Assembly: GCA_029777225.1 (NCBI GenBank)
Contig: JAKOSR010000022.1
Span: 1 to 15,442, forward strand
Source: Chloroflexota bacterium
GTDB lineage: Bacteria > Chloroflexota > Anaerolineae > Anaerolineales > Anaerolineaceae
Direction: 5' to 3'
DNA length: 15,442 nucleotides
The notes beneath the pieces were generated by a model. The model did not search any database. It saw only the letters and a program-made list of their open reading frames with translations, and had not been told where the DNA came from. Shown here in pieces: positions 6,674 through 13,603 of this stretch (position 1 is its first letter; each line of letters opens with the position of its first letter). The translations under genes and the position numbers were made by a program.

Positions 6674-7610
6674 TGGGCACCTGCTTAAATTGGGCGAAAA
6701 GATCCGTGCTCAGATATCGCTCCGCGAAGCTGGGGATGATTACCACGATGTTTTTGCCCTTGTTCTCCGGCCGCCTGGCAAGCTGCAACGCGGCCCAGGT
6801 GGCAGCCCCGGAGGAAATGCCGACAGGCAGGCCCTCCACCGAGGCCATCTGGCGTGAAGTGGCGAACGCGTCTTCACCGGTCACCTGGATGACTTCGTCC
6901 AGTAGGCTGGTATTCAGCACGCTGGGGATAAAGCCAGCGCCAATTCCCTGGATGGGGTGCGGGCCTTTTTGCCCTCCGGAAAGCACAGGCGAGGCCGCGG
7001 GCTCCACCGCCACGATTTTGACCCCGGGATTGTACTGGCGCAAGCGCTCGCCGGTGCCGGTGATGGTGCCGCCTGTGCCCACACCTGCCACGAGGATATC
7101 CACCTTACCGGCGGTATCGCGCCAGATTTCCTCACCGGTGGTGCGGCGGTGGATTTCGGGGTTGGCCGGGTTGTTGAACTGGTCCGCCAGGTAGTAGCGG
7201 CTATCCTGCTTGAGCAATTCCTGGGTTTTGGCGATGGCACCTGCCATACCCTGGGCGGCCGGTGTGAGGATGAGCGTCGCGCCAAGGAGCTGCATCATCA
7301 GCCGGCGTTCCACGCTGGCGGATTCAGGCATGACGATGGTGCTCTTGTAACCCCGCGCGGTGGCAGTGAAGGCCAGGCCAATGCCGGTGTTGCCGCTGGT
7401 GGCTTCCAGGATGATGGAGTCCGGCGAGAGGAGCCCTTTTTGCTCCGCGGCGTCAACGATGGCCACCGCAATCCGGTCCTTAACGCTGTGGGTGGGGTTG
7501 AAATATTCAAGTTTGGCCAGGACGTTGGCGCCGTTTTCCGGCACCAGCCTGCTCAGGCGGTTGAGGGGCGTTTTGCCGGTAAGTTCGGTAATGTTGTTGT
7601 AAATGGTCAT
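6660..7610 (-). CDS. cysK: Cysteine synthase (O-acetylserine sulfhydrylase)
   Basis: This PLP enzyme combines O-acetylserine with sulfide to give cysteine, the second step after CysE. It has 316 residues, the usual length. Lys44 in NPTHSVKDR is the expected Schiff-base lysine; TSGNTG binds the substrate carboxylate; GVGTGGTITGTG forms the phosphate loop; PIQGIGAGF and SSGAA are conserved active-site segments. PSFAERYLS differs from the common PSFGERYLS by Gly to Ala. The ATG is preceded by GGAGG four bases upstream (plus 7615-7619). cysK comes first and cysE second, with a 14-base overlap that argues for coupled translation. The two proteins often form the cysteine synthase complex. No sulfate uptake or reduction genes are nearby, so the sulfide source is not shown. 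Confidence 0.95.
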   Translation of the reverse strand: MTIYNNITELTGKTPLNRLSRLVPENGANVLAKLEYFNPTHSVKDRIAVAIVDAAEQKGLLSPDSIILEATSGNTGIGLAFTATARGYKSTIVMPESASVERRLMMQLLGATLILTPAAQGMAGAIAKTQELLKQDSRYYLADQFNNPANPEIHRRTTGEEIWRDTAGKVDILVAGVGTGGTITGTGERLRQYNPGVKIVAVEPAASPVLSGGQKGPHPIQGIGAGFIPSVLNTSLLDEVIQVTGEDAFATSRQMASVEGLPVGISSGAATWAALQLARRPENKGKNIVVIIPSFAERYLSTDLFAQFKQVPNVGQ

Positions 7611-7625
7611 GAGTCCTCCAGTTTA

Positions 7626-7654
7626 ATTATGAAATATTGACGTGATAAGTTCCA
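7626..7654 (-). promoter_or_regulatory. Weak candidate promoter for cysK-cysE
   Basis: Read on the minus strand, CATAAT at 7626-7631 (5 of 6 matches) and TGGAAC at 7649-7654 (3 of 6) are 17 bases apart, upstream of the cysK ribosome site. The -35 overlaps a small inverted repeat (CATGC-GAA-GCATG, 7653-7665). Only the -10 is persuasive. Confidence 0.25.
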
Positions 7655-7665
7655 TGCGAAGCATG

Positions 7666-7900
7666 TTGTGTTTGTGTATTTGAGCGGGGCGGTGCCGCGT
7701 GTCGCTTGTGTGTTGGGAAAAGCAGAAGCCAGGCGGACTATCGACCCCGCCTGGGACAGGGGCACTGGCTGCCCTGTATGCGTTGTTGGTGAATACCATT
7801 TCTGTTTTGCATACCATTGATTATATTCATTGGCTGATGCGCTTCAATCCAAAGCTTGGACGAAGAGATACTTCACAGGATTTTGCCCAATGGGTGGGTT
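7666..7900. other. Intergenic region between cysK and the peptidase gene
   Basis: No gene is supported here. The stretch holds two adjacent perfect inverted repeats: 7729-7736/7747-7754 (CCAGGCGG/CCGCCTGG, 10-base loop) and 7756-7761/7772-7777 (ACAGGG/CCCTGT). Neither is followed by a T run, so they are not terminators. The longer reading frame that enters the downstream gene from 7856 is treated as non-coding because a -10 box lies inside it. Confidence 0.5.
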
Positions 7901-7909
7901 TGGCTAAGA

Positions 7910-7915
7910 TATAAT
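7910..7915 (+). promoter_or_regulatory. -10 box for the Xaa-Pro peptidase gene
   Basis: A perfect TATAAT lies 30 bases before the ATG at 7946. The predicted start near 7922 gives a leader of about 24 bases containing GGAAAG (7931-7936). No clear -35 is seen. Its position inside the longer open frame supports choosing 7946 as the translation start. Confidence 0.45.
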
Positions 7916-7945
7916 TCACGCATCTTACCTGGAAAGCTGACCCCC

Positions 7946-9061
7946 ATGATCTCTCGATTGAACCATGTCTTTGAACTGCTCCCAACTTACCATTTGGACG
8001 CGCTTGTGCTCAACCCCGGCCCGTCCCTGGCGTATTTGACCGGGTTGCAATTTCACCTGATGGAACGCCCAACGCTAGCCATATTCACAGCAGAAGGAAG
8101 GCTGGGGCTGGCGATGCCGGAGCTGGAAAAAGAGAAGTTGAAGGATGTTCCGGTGGCGGTGGAAGGTTATCTGTTTGGGGATGACCCGGCTACCTGGCCG
8201 GCTGTGTTTGCTGAGGCCTTTGGAGCGCTGCTCAAACCGGGCGCGCGGGTTGCCGTAGAACCCACGCGGTTGCGTTACCTGGAAATGAGCCATATGCGCT
8301 CTGAAAGTGGGACGTTTGAACTAGTGGATGGCAGTGAGCTGCTCGCTTCGATTCGGATGGTGAAGGACGCTGACGAACTGGACAGGATGCGTCACGCGGC
8401 CCGGATTGCCCAGCAGGCCCTGCTTGAAACGCTTCCAACGGTAAGGGTGGGGATGACCGAAAAGGAAATTGCCTCGGAGCTGGTCATCCAACTGTTTCGA
8501 GCCGGCTCAGATGTTGAGCTGCCTTTTCAACCCATCGTCAGCAGCGGTCCCAATTCCGCCAACCCGCACGCTTCGCCCTCGGAGCGGCGCCTTGCCCTGG
8601 GCGATCTGTTGCTGTTTGACTGGGGAGCGGCTTATGAAGGTTATTTTTCGGACATCACCCGCACCTTTACCGTGGGCAGGGTGGATGCCGAGTTGGAGCG
8701 CGTGGGCCGGCTGGTGGTGGCAGCCAATTCCCGTGGGCGCGAATTTGGCCGCGCTGGGCTTACCGCCGGCAGCCTGGACCAGGCTGTGCGGGAGATCATC
8801 GCGCAGGACGGCTATGGGCCTTACTTCACCCACCGGACAGGCCACGGCCTTGGGATGGAGGCGCATGAACCGCCTTACATCTTTGGGGGGAACCCAATTG
8901 AACTCCAGCCGGGCATGACCTTTACCATTGAGCCGGGGATTTACCTCCCCGGGCGGGGTGGAGTGCGCGTTGAGGACGACGTGGTAGTTTTGCCGGATGG
9001 CCTGGAAAGCCTGACCAATCTCCCGCGGGATGTTTTGCCACTCGAAGCTTTTTGGAAATAA
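7946..9061 (+). CDS. Xaa-Pro aminopeptidase/dipeptidase, M24B family
   Basis: This 371-residue metallopeptidase of the creatinase/prolidase (PepQ-like) group releases residues preceding proline. The N-terminal creatinase-like domain (about 1-135) contains LVLNPGPSLAYLTG; the C-terminal pita-bread domain holds all five metal ligands: Asp225 (FDWGA), Asp236 (SDITRTF), His300 (GHGLGMEAHEPP), Glu329 (TIEPGIY) and Glu343 (RVEDD). The start at ATG 7946 is preferred over a TTG at 7856 because a TATAAT box lies between them and the family N-terminus fits 7946. It heads a three-gene unit with an MFS transporter (4-base gap) and a metallo-hydrolase. Whether it is an aminopeptidase or a dipeptidase cannot be decided from the sequence. 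A transporter partner suggests use of imported or exported peptides, which is inference. Confidence 0.92.
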   Translation: MISRLNHVFELLPTYHLDALVLNPGPSLAYLTGLQFHLMERPTLAIFTAEGRLGLAMPELEKEKLKDVPVAVEGYLFGDDPATWPAVFAEAFGALLKPGARVAVEPTRLRYLEMSHMRSESGTFELVDGSELLASIRMVKDADELDRMRHAARIAQQALLETLPTVRVGMTEKEIASELVIQLFRAGSDVELPFQPIVSSGPNSANPHASPSERRLALGDLLLFDWGAAYEGYFSDITRTFTVGRVDAELERVGRLVVAANSRGREFGRAGLTAGSLDQAVREIIAQDGYGPYFTHRTGHGLGMEAHEPPYIFGGNPIELQPGMTFTIEPGIYLPGRGGVRVEDDVVVLPDGLESLTNLPRDVLPLEAFWK

Positions 9062-9065
9062 ACTA

Positions 9066-10289
9066 ATGAACCCGCGGCGGGATTTACACCTGGTATCAGC
9101 CGCGCTGCTGACCTGGGGCCTGGGCGAGGGCCTTTTCCTGGTCTTCCAGACCATCTACCTGCTGCAGTTGGGGGCAAGTACCGCGCTGGTTGGGCTCCTG
9201 TTGGGGGCAAACGCGGTGATGATGATGCTGTCGCAAATCCCAGCGGGATACCTGGCCGATCGCTTTGGGCGGCGGCCGGTCATGTGGGTGAACTGGGGGA
9301 TGGGGGTGGTCTCAACGCTGGTGATGGCGCTGGCGACCAGCCTGGGGGTTTTCGTGGCAGGCATGCTGTTCTATTCCCTAACCGCGGCTGTGATGGCCCC
9401 GATGAACAGTTACATCGTGCACGCGCGGGGGGACTGGTCGGTGGGCAAGGCGGTTAGTATGACCTCCGCGGCCTACAACGTTGGGGCTGTGTTGGGGCCG
9501 CTTTTGGGCGGGTTAATCGCGGACCGGTTTGGCATCCGCCAAAATTTCTTTATTGCCACCGCGATTTTCATGCTCTCCACCCTGATTGTGCTACTCATCC
9601 GACGCCAACCTGTTGAAGCTGCGCGCCATGAGTCCGCAATCACCAGCCTTTTGAAAAACAAACCATTCATGCTTGCGCTGGGTCTCATCCTGATGGTCAT
9701 TTTTGTGCTTTACCTGCCCATCCCACTTACTTCTGTCTTCCTGCGGAGTGAGAGGGGGGTCTCCCTGGGGGCCATCGGGCGACTGGGGGCATTGCAGAGT
9801 GTGGGTAACGTGGTTTTCTTGCTGGTGCTGGGACACCTGCCTGCCCTGCCGGTGTTTGTAATTTCCCAGGTGGCGCTCTTCGCGTTTTCGCTGCTCTTGT
9901 GGCGGGGCTCGGGGCTGGGGCTTTATGGGGTTGGTTTCTTCTTGCTGGGTGGGTACCGGATTGGGCGCGCGATGACGCTTTCGCTGATTCGGCCGCTCGT
10001 TTCGGATGACCAGGTTGGGCTGGCGTTTGGCTTCGTTGAGACGGTCAACAGCCTTTCGGCCATCCTTGCCCCAGTGCTGGCCGGCTTGCTCTACGACCGC
10101 TCGCCCGCGTCCATCTACCCCATCAGCATGGCTTTGCTGGCCATTTCCGGCGTGATTACGCTCATCGTGCGCAGGTCCATCCCGCGCATCAAATCCCGCC
10201 TGACCCTTGAGAACACCAGCCAGCTGCCTGAGGTGTTTGAAGCCGAGCTGGAGACGCAACTGGCGCTGGAAGAAAGAAAATCGCCATGA
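9066..10289 (+). CDS. Major facilitator superfamily transporter
   Basis: This is a 407-residue integral membrane protein with about twelve hydrophobic segments. The loop after the second segment carries the MFS signature GYLADRFGRRP (residues 61-71), and a related loop, GGLIADRFGIR, occurs after the fourth or fifth. The second half is preceded by a cytoplasmic loop near residues 178-200 (RRQPVEAARHES). A charged C-terminal tail of about 35 residues (ENTSQLPEVFEAELETQL) follows the last segment. The start at ATG 9066 has GGAAA seven bases upstream; an earlier in-frame ATG at 9030 would lie inside the peptidase gene. The overall type resembles drug or small-molecule efflux carriers, but the substrate is not known. 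Its stop overlaps the start of the next gene (ATGA). Confidence 0.88.
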   Translation: MNPRRDLHLVSAALLTWGLGEGLFLVFQTIYLLQLGASTALVGLLLGANAVMMMLSQIPAGYLADRFGRRPVMWVNWGMGVVSTLVMALATSLGVFVAGMLFYSLTAAVMAPMNSYIVHARGDWSVGKAVSMTSAAYNVGAVLGPLLGGLIADRFGIRQNFFIATAIFMLSTLIVLLIRRQPVEAARHESAITSLLKNKPFMLALGLILMVIFVLYLPIPLTSVFLRSERGVSLGAIGRLGALQSVGNVVFLLVLGHLPALPVFVISQVALFAFSLLLWRGSGLGLYGVGFFLLGGYRIGRAMTLSLIRPLVSDDQVGLAFGFVETVNSLSAILAPVLAGLLYDRSPASIYPISMALLAISGVITLIVRRSIPRIKSRLTLENTSQLPEVFEAELETQLALEERKSP

Positions 10290-10933
10290 AGTTGGCTGTT
10301 GCCCGGCTTGTGTTGGGTCCACTGGGGAATAACGTATATGTCCTTACGAATGAGGAAACCTCCCACGCGGTGGTAATTGACCCCTCATTTGAGGTTGAGA
10401 AACTGATGGCTTACCTGGCGCGACGCGCCTGGAAACCCACGCAGATTTGGCTCACGCACGCGCACTTTGACCACACCGCGGGGGCAGCCGCGATGAAACG
10501 CGCCTATCAGCCGGCCCTGCCAATCGCCATTCACCCTGCCTCGTTCGCCTGGGCGGTCGCTGAAGGCCGGGAAGTCAGTTTTAGTTATTCGGCTGAGCCC
10601 TTGCCTGGCATGGATATCCCCCTGGCCGACAGGCAGGTTTTGAGCATTGACCCTGGGGAGGCAACACCTGTCGCGGAGGTGCGCGAGGTGCCCGGCCACA
10701 ACCCAGGTTCCGTCATTTTTTACGTCGAAACCCTGACGCTCGCCTTTGTGGGGGATGCCATCTTCCGCGGAAGCATTGGCCGGACGGATTTACCCGGGGG
10801 AGACTATCCCCGCCTGCTGCAAAGCATTCGCGAGCAAATCTTCAGCCTGCCTGATGAAACAATACTGCTCCCCGGCCATGGACCGGAGAGCAGTGTGGGG
10901 TTCGAAAAGAGAAACAACCCTTACTTGGCGTAA
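10286..10933 (+). CDS. Metallo-beta-lactamase-fold hydrolase, glyoxalase II-like
   Basis: This 215-residue MBL-fold protein carries the full metal site: THAHFDH (His58, His60, Asp62, His63), His138 in PGHNPGS, Asp157 in VGDAIFRGSIGRTDLPGGD and His198 in LPGHGPES. GNNVYVL near the start and the SIGRTDLPGGD segment are typical of the glyoxalase II-like group (YcbL type), which hydrolyse thioesters or related substrates. PGHNPG replaces the usual PGHTPG. It starts inside the stop of the MFS gene, so the two are coupled. Its last 13 bases overlap the end of minus-strand rny, with no terminator between the convergent genes. The precise substrate is unknown. Confidence 0.88.
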   Translation: MKLAVARLVLGPLGNNVYVLTNEETSHAVVIDPSFEVEKLMAYLARRAWKPTQIWLTHAHFDHTAGAAAMKRAYQPALPIAIHPASFAWAVAEGREVSFSYSAEPLPGMDIPLADRQVLSIDPGEATPVAEVREVPGHNPGSVIFYVETLTLAFVGDAIFRGSIGRTDLPGGDYPRLLQSIREQIFSLPDETILLPGHGPESSVGFEKRNNPYLA

Positions 10934-12471
10934 CTGACCGCACGGGTCTCGCGGATGACGGTCACCCGGATTTGACCGGGGTATTGCATGGTTTCCTCAA
11001 TCTCGGTGGCGATATCCTTGGCAATATTGTGGGCTTCGAGGTCATCAATTTCCTCGGGCTTCACGATGATGCGCACTTCGCGCCCAGCCTGGATGGCGAA
11101 GCTTTGTTCCACACCCTTGTGGGAGTTTGCGATGGTTTCCAGGGCCTTGAGCCGCTTGATGTACTGTTCCAGGTCCTCGCGCCGGGCACCGGGGCGGGCT
11201 CCGCTAATCGCGTCCGCGGCTTCGGCGATGACCGCTTCGAGGGAGGTTTGTTCCACCTCATGGTGATGTGAAGCGATGACGTTAACCACGGCCGCGCTCA
11301 CATTGTGGCGCTTCGCGAATTCCGCGCCGATTAGGGCGTGCGTGCCCTCGGTGTTGTGGTCCATGGCTTTGCCCAGGTCGTGCAGCAAAGCGCCGGCTTT
11401 GGCCACTTCCACGTTGGCGCCCAACTCCGCGGCCAGCACGCTGGCAATCTTGGAGGTTTCCACGGCGTGCGCCAGCTGGTTTTGACCGTAAGAGGTGCGG
11501 TATTTCAGCCGGCCGAGCTTCTTGAGAATTTCGGGATGGAGGCCATGCACGCCCGCCTCGTACGCGGCTTCACTGCCGGCCTTGGCAATGTCCTCGTCCA
11601 TTAACGCGCGTTCTTCCTCGAGGATTTTTTCGATGTACGCCGGGTGGATCCGGCCGTCCACGACCAGGCGGGTGAGAGTGCGGCGGGCAATCTCGCGCCG
11701 GACGGAGTCGAAGCAGGAGATTGTGACCGCTTCAGGGGTGTCATCCACAATCACGTCCACGCCCGCGGCCTGTTCAAAGGAGCGAATATTACGGCCATTG
11801 CGGCCAACGATGCGGCCTTTCATTTCTTCGTTGGGCAGGGTGACCACCGATGTTGTCACCTCGGCGACGCGGTCTGAGGCCACCCGTTGGATGGCATCCG
11901 CGATGAGCTCACGGGCTTTTTCGTTGCCTGTTTCGCGGGCTTCGGTTTCAATTTGGCGGATGATGCGGGCCATATCCGCCCGCGCCGTTTTCTCAACATC
12001 CTGCAGCAATTCATCGCGGGCTTCCTGGGCCGTCATGCCTGCCACGCGTTGCAATTCGGCCAGGCGGTCGGCGTAGAGGGTCTCAATTTCGTTGGCACGT
12101 CGGTCAACGCTGCTCTGCCTTTTGTTCAAGGCGGCTTCGCGCTGTTGCATTTGGTCAAAGCGGTGGTCCAGTTCTTCACGGCGCTTGACCAAACGGTCGT
12201 CCTCTTTGTTGAGTTCACTGCGGCGGTGGGCCAGTTCGATTTCCGCCTGCCGGGTGATTTTTAGGGCTTCGTCTTTAGCTTCCAAGAGGGACTGGCTGGC
12301 CTGCTCCTGGGCCTGGGATATCAGGTCTTTGGCTTCAAGCTCCAGTTTCTCCTGCTTGCGGCGTTCGATGGACCGGGCAATCAGCCAGGCCACCAGGACG
12401 CCAACCGCCAGCGCGGCAATCGCGATGATAACCGCGATACTGGCTTCCAAATAAAGTGTGTTGGGTCTCAT
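10921..12471 (-). CDS. rny: Ribonuclease Y
   Basis: This membrane-bound endoribonuclease starts the decay of many mRNAs. At 516 residues it has the usual length and domain order: one membrane segment (about 10-32), a long charged coiled coil (about 33-195, rich in Glu, Arg and Gln), a KH RNA-binding domain with the GxxG loop in GRIVGRNGRNIR (219-230), and an HD phosphohydrolase domain with LLHDLGKAMDHN, where His364-Asp365 are the catalytic pair, plus SHHHE at 401-405. The common KH motif GREGRN reads GRNGRN here; the loop is otherwise intact. The ATG lies four bases after the recX stop, so it is probably translated from the recX-rny message; GGAG about 11 bases upstream lies within recX. The 3' end overlaps the convergent metallo-hydrolase gene. 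Confidence 0.96.
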   Translation of the reverse strand: MRPNTLYLEASIAVIIAIAALAVGVLVAWLIARSIERRKQEKLELEAKDLISQAQEQASQSLLEAKDEALKITRQAEIELAHRRSELNKEDDRLVKRREELDHRFDQMQQREAALNKRQSSVDRRANEIETLYADRLAELQRVAGMTAQEARDELLQDVEKTARADMARIIRQIETEARETGNEKARELIADAIQRVASDRVAEVTTSVVTLPNEEMKGRIVGRNGRNIRSFEQAAGVDVIVDDTPEAVTISCFDSVRREIARRTLTRLVVDGRIHPAYIEKILEEERALMDEDIAKAGSEAAYEAGVHGLHPEILKKLGRLKYRTSYGQNQLAHAVETSKIASVLAAELGANVEVAKAGALLHDLGKAMDHNTEGTHALIGAEFAKRHNVSAAVVNVIASHHHEVEQTSLEAVIAEAADAISGARPGARREDLEQYIKRLKALETIANSHKGVEQSFAIQAGREVRIIVKPEEIDDLEAHNIAKDIATEIEETMQYPGQIRVTVIRETRAVSYAK

Positions 12472-12475
12472 TGTT

Positions 12476-13141
12476 TCAATTACTCCGTTTTTCCATTAGA
12501 TGATGTGCTTGCTTATCGCTGCCAATCTCCGCCCAAAGCAGCCTGGTTGTTATTTGTATTTGGTCAAAAGAGAACCCGCGCCGCAGCAGAAAATCCCCCA
12601 GCTTTTTCCTGAATTGTTCCCAATCCAGGCCTGCGTAACGGCTGGCAACCCGCCGGCCGGCGTTGAGCGCGAGGGCGTCTTCATCCAGGTTCGCGGCGGT
12701 GAGCGCCTGCTCGAGGGTATCCTCGTGGATGCCCTTTTGACGCAGTTCCCTGCGCAGCAGGGAGGCGCTCCGCGGCCTGAAAGTGCTCCGGTTTTCAATC
12801 CAATCCGCGGAGAACTGGCCATCGTCGAGCAGTTTTTCCTCACGCAGGCGTGTCAGGATGTTCTCCCGAGTGCCATCAGCGAAGCCTTTTTGCTGCATGA
12901 AACGGTCCAGTTCCTGCGCGGAACGGGCCCTGAAACCCAGGTAACGCAACACGCGGGCATAAGCGATTTCGCGCTCGTCCTTGTCCAGCAGCCGGGTGAT
13001 ATCGTCCTCGCTGAGCTGTTGGTCAACAGACAGCCAGGCAGCGGTCAGCCGGTCCAATGAAAACGCATACTCGCCGTCCAACTCTATGTTGACACGGCGG
13101 CGGTTGCGTTTTTGCGCTTGAATCGCGGTTATCTTTTTCAT
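12476..13141 (-). CDS. recX: Regulatory protein RecX
   Basis: RecX binds RecA and limits recombination filament growth. This one has 221 residues; it opens with the family's typical MKKITAIQAQKRNRRRVNI and shows three-helix repeats through the rest, with RYLGFRARSAQELDRFM, ENILTRLREEKLLDD and LRRELRQKGI as recognisable RecX segments. recA itself is not in the window. The start at 13141 fits the family exactly but has no ribosome site: the 12 bases before it are a T run plus GTATAACG, directly after a terminator-like hairpin. That makes its expression unusual (see that entry). It is followed after four bases by rny; a shared message linking recombination control and RNA decay is suggested by spacing only. 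Confidence 0.92.
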   Translation of the reverse strand: MKKITAIQAQKRNRRRVNIELDGEYAFSLDRLTAAWLSVDQQLSEDDITRLLDKDEREIAYARVLRYLGFRARSAQELDRFMQQKGFADGTRENILTRLREEKLLDDGQFSADWIENRSTFRPRSASLLRRELRQKGIHEDTLEQALTAANLDEDALALNAGRRVASRYAGLDWEQFRKKLGDFLLRRGFSFDQIQITTRLLWAEIGSDKQAHHLMEKRSN

Positions 13142-13149
13142 CGTTATAC

Positions 13150-13179
13150 AAAACAGCCAGAGTCGATTGACCCTGGCTG
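13150..13179 (-). terminator. Terminator-like hairpin directly before recX
   Basis: In minus-strand RNA, CAGCCAGGGUC and GACUCUGGCUG (plus 13169-13179 and 13154-13164) pair over 11 positions with one G-U, closed by an AAUC loop, and are followed by UUUU at 13150-13153. The recX ATG follows nine bases later. It could be an attenuator of recX-rny or the end of a short upstream transcript. Confidence 0.5.
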
Positions 13180-13245
13180 CTGCTTCCGATTACGCCACCA
13201 TCGATTCCCGGCGAGGAAAAAGAGGTTATTTCAATTAGTTTTGGC

Positions 13246-13258
13246 CGAATCGTGTTCG
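13246..13258. promoter_or_regulatory. Possible operator dyad upstream of recX
   Basis: CGAATCGTGTTCG is a CGAA/TTCG dyad with a five-base centre, about 105 bases upstream of recX. It resembles the Gram-positive LexA box (CGAAC-N4-GTTCG) but is one base short, so it is only suggestive. Confidence 0.15.
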
Positions 13259-13323
13259 TTTTATGTGCCTAGCAATCGGGGCGTACAGTTAACGAGCAGT
13301 CCATCCCAGAAAGCGTTTCCAAA

Positions 13324-13377
13324 ATGCATGTGGGCAGGCATCACCACCATCATCACGCGTTCATCTGCCAAAAATAA
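13324..13377 (+). CDS. Tiny ORF with six consecutive His codons (doubtful)
   Basis: ATG 13324 opens a 17-codon ORF: MHVGR, six His codons in a row, then AFICQK and TAA. It recalls histidine leader peptides that sense histidyl-tRNA. A small hairpin begins right at the stop (13378-13382/13388-13392). Against it: no strong ribosome site, no T-run terminator downstream and no histidine gene in the window. The same DNA is open on the other strand, so at most one of these readings is real. Confidence 0.15.
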   Translation: MHVGRHHHHHHAFICQK

Positions 13378-13463
13378 GCCAGAAAACCTGGCGTAACACT
13401 TTCAAAGCAAGATCGATTTATCGATCTCAAAGCCAAGGTCACCCAACGCGGGTCGGGCGTTGG
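13378..13463. repeat. Cluster of three inverted repeats and a direct repeat
   Basis: In order: GCCAG/CTGGC (13378-13382/13388-13392), the palindrome AGATCGAT-TT-ATCGATCT (13410-13427) and CCAACGC/GCGTTGG (13443-13449/13457-13463, seven-base loop). A near-direct repeat flanks the palindrome: TCAAAGCAAGATC at 13402-13414 and TCAAAGCCAAGGTC at 13427-13440. All arms are exact. None is followed by a T run, so an operator array or a structured RNA is more likely than a terminator. Confidence 0.6.
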
Positions 13464-13498
13464 ATGCGACTCATAAGCAAATCCTTATTGTTTAAGAA

Positions 13499-13504
13499 AT
13501 TATA
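13499..13504 (-). promoter_or_regulatory. Minus-strand -10 box heading toward recX
   Basis: Read on the minus strand this is a perfect TATAAT, with TTTACC (4 of 6 matches) 15 bases upstream. A start near 13492 leaves an 18-base leader before the ATG at 13474 and would give about 340 bases of transcript before the hairpin at 13150-13179. The A/T-rich flank (13485-13520) fits a promoter. Confidence 0.45.
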
Positions 13505-13591
13505 CATTAAAAGAAGCAAGGTAAACACTTGATTTCGTATATCCTACAAGACGAAAGCTGTACCCGGGCTTTGCGCGTGGACTTAACATGC

Positions 13592-13597
13592 TAAAAT
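13592..13597 (+). promoter_or_regulatory. -10 box giving a possibly leaderless message
   Basis: TAAAAT (5 of 6 matches to TATAAT) ends six bases before the ATG at 13604, so the expected transcript start falls on or next to the start codon. No ribosome site lies between. The -35 region (TTTGCG at 13570-13575) is weak. Confidence 0.4.
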
Positions 13598-13603
13598 TAG
13601 GCC

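Larger units (their letters stand above)
13261..13474 (-). pseudogene. Possible decayed small gene upstream of recX
   Basis: A minus-strand ATG at 13474 has a very good ribosome site (AAGGA at plus 13482-13486, seven-base spacer) but opens only 11 codons, MSRIQRPTRVG, to a TGA at 13439-13441. The frame one base over, from 13470, reads 22 protein-like codons (containing LGDLGFEIDKSILL), a TGA at 13402-13404, then 46 codons (containing LADERVMMVVMPAHMHFG and NAFWDGLLVNCTPR) to TAA at 13261-13263. One frameshift plus one nonsense codon would turn this into a protein of about 78 residues. I do not recognise it. Other readings are a leader peptide followed by structured RNA, or chance open frame. 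Confidence is low because no homologue can be checked. Confidence 0.25.

Noticed and set aside
7685..7698. GGGGCGGTGCCGCG, similar to the T-box core AGGGTGGNACCGCG
   Set aside because: The TGGN that must pair with the tRNA end reads CGGT, there is no stem I or terminator, and it points toward the peptidase gene rather than cysK.
7856..7945. N-terminal extension of the Xaa-Pro peptidase from a TTG
   Set aside because: A TATAAT box lies inside it and the family N-terminus starts at the ATG at 7946.
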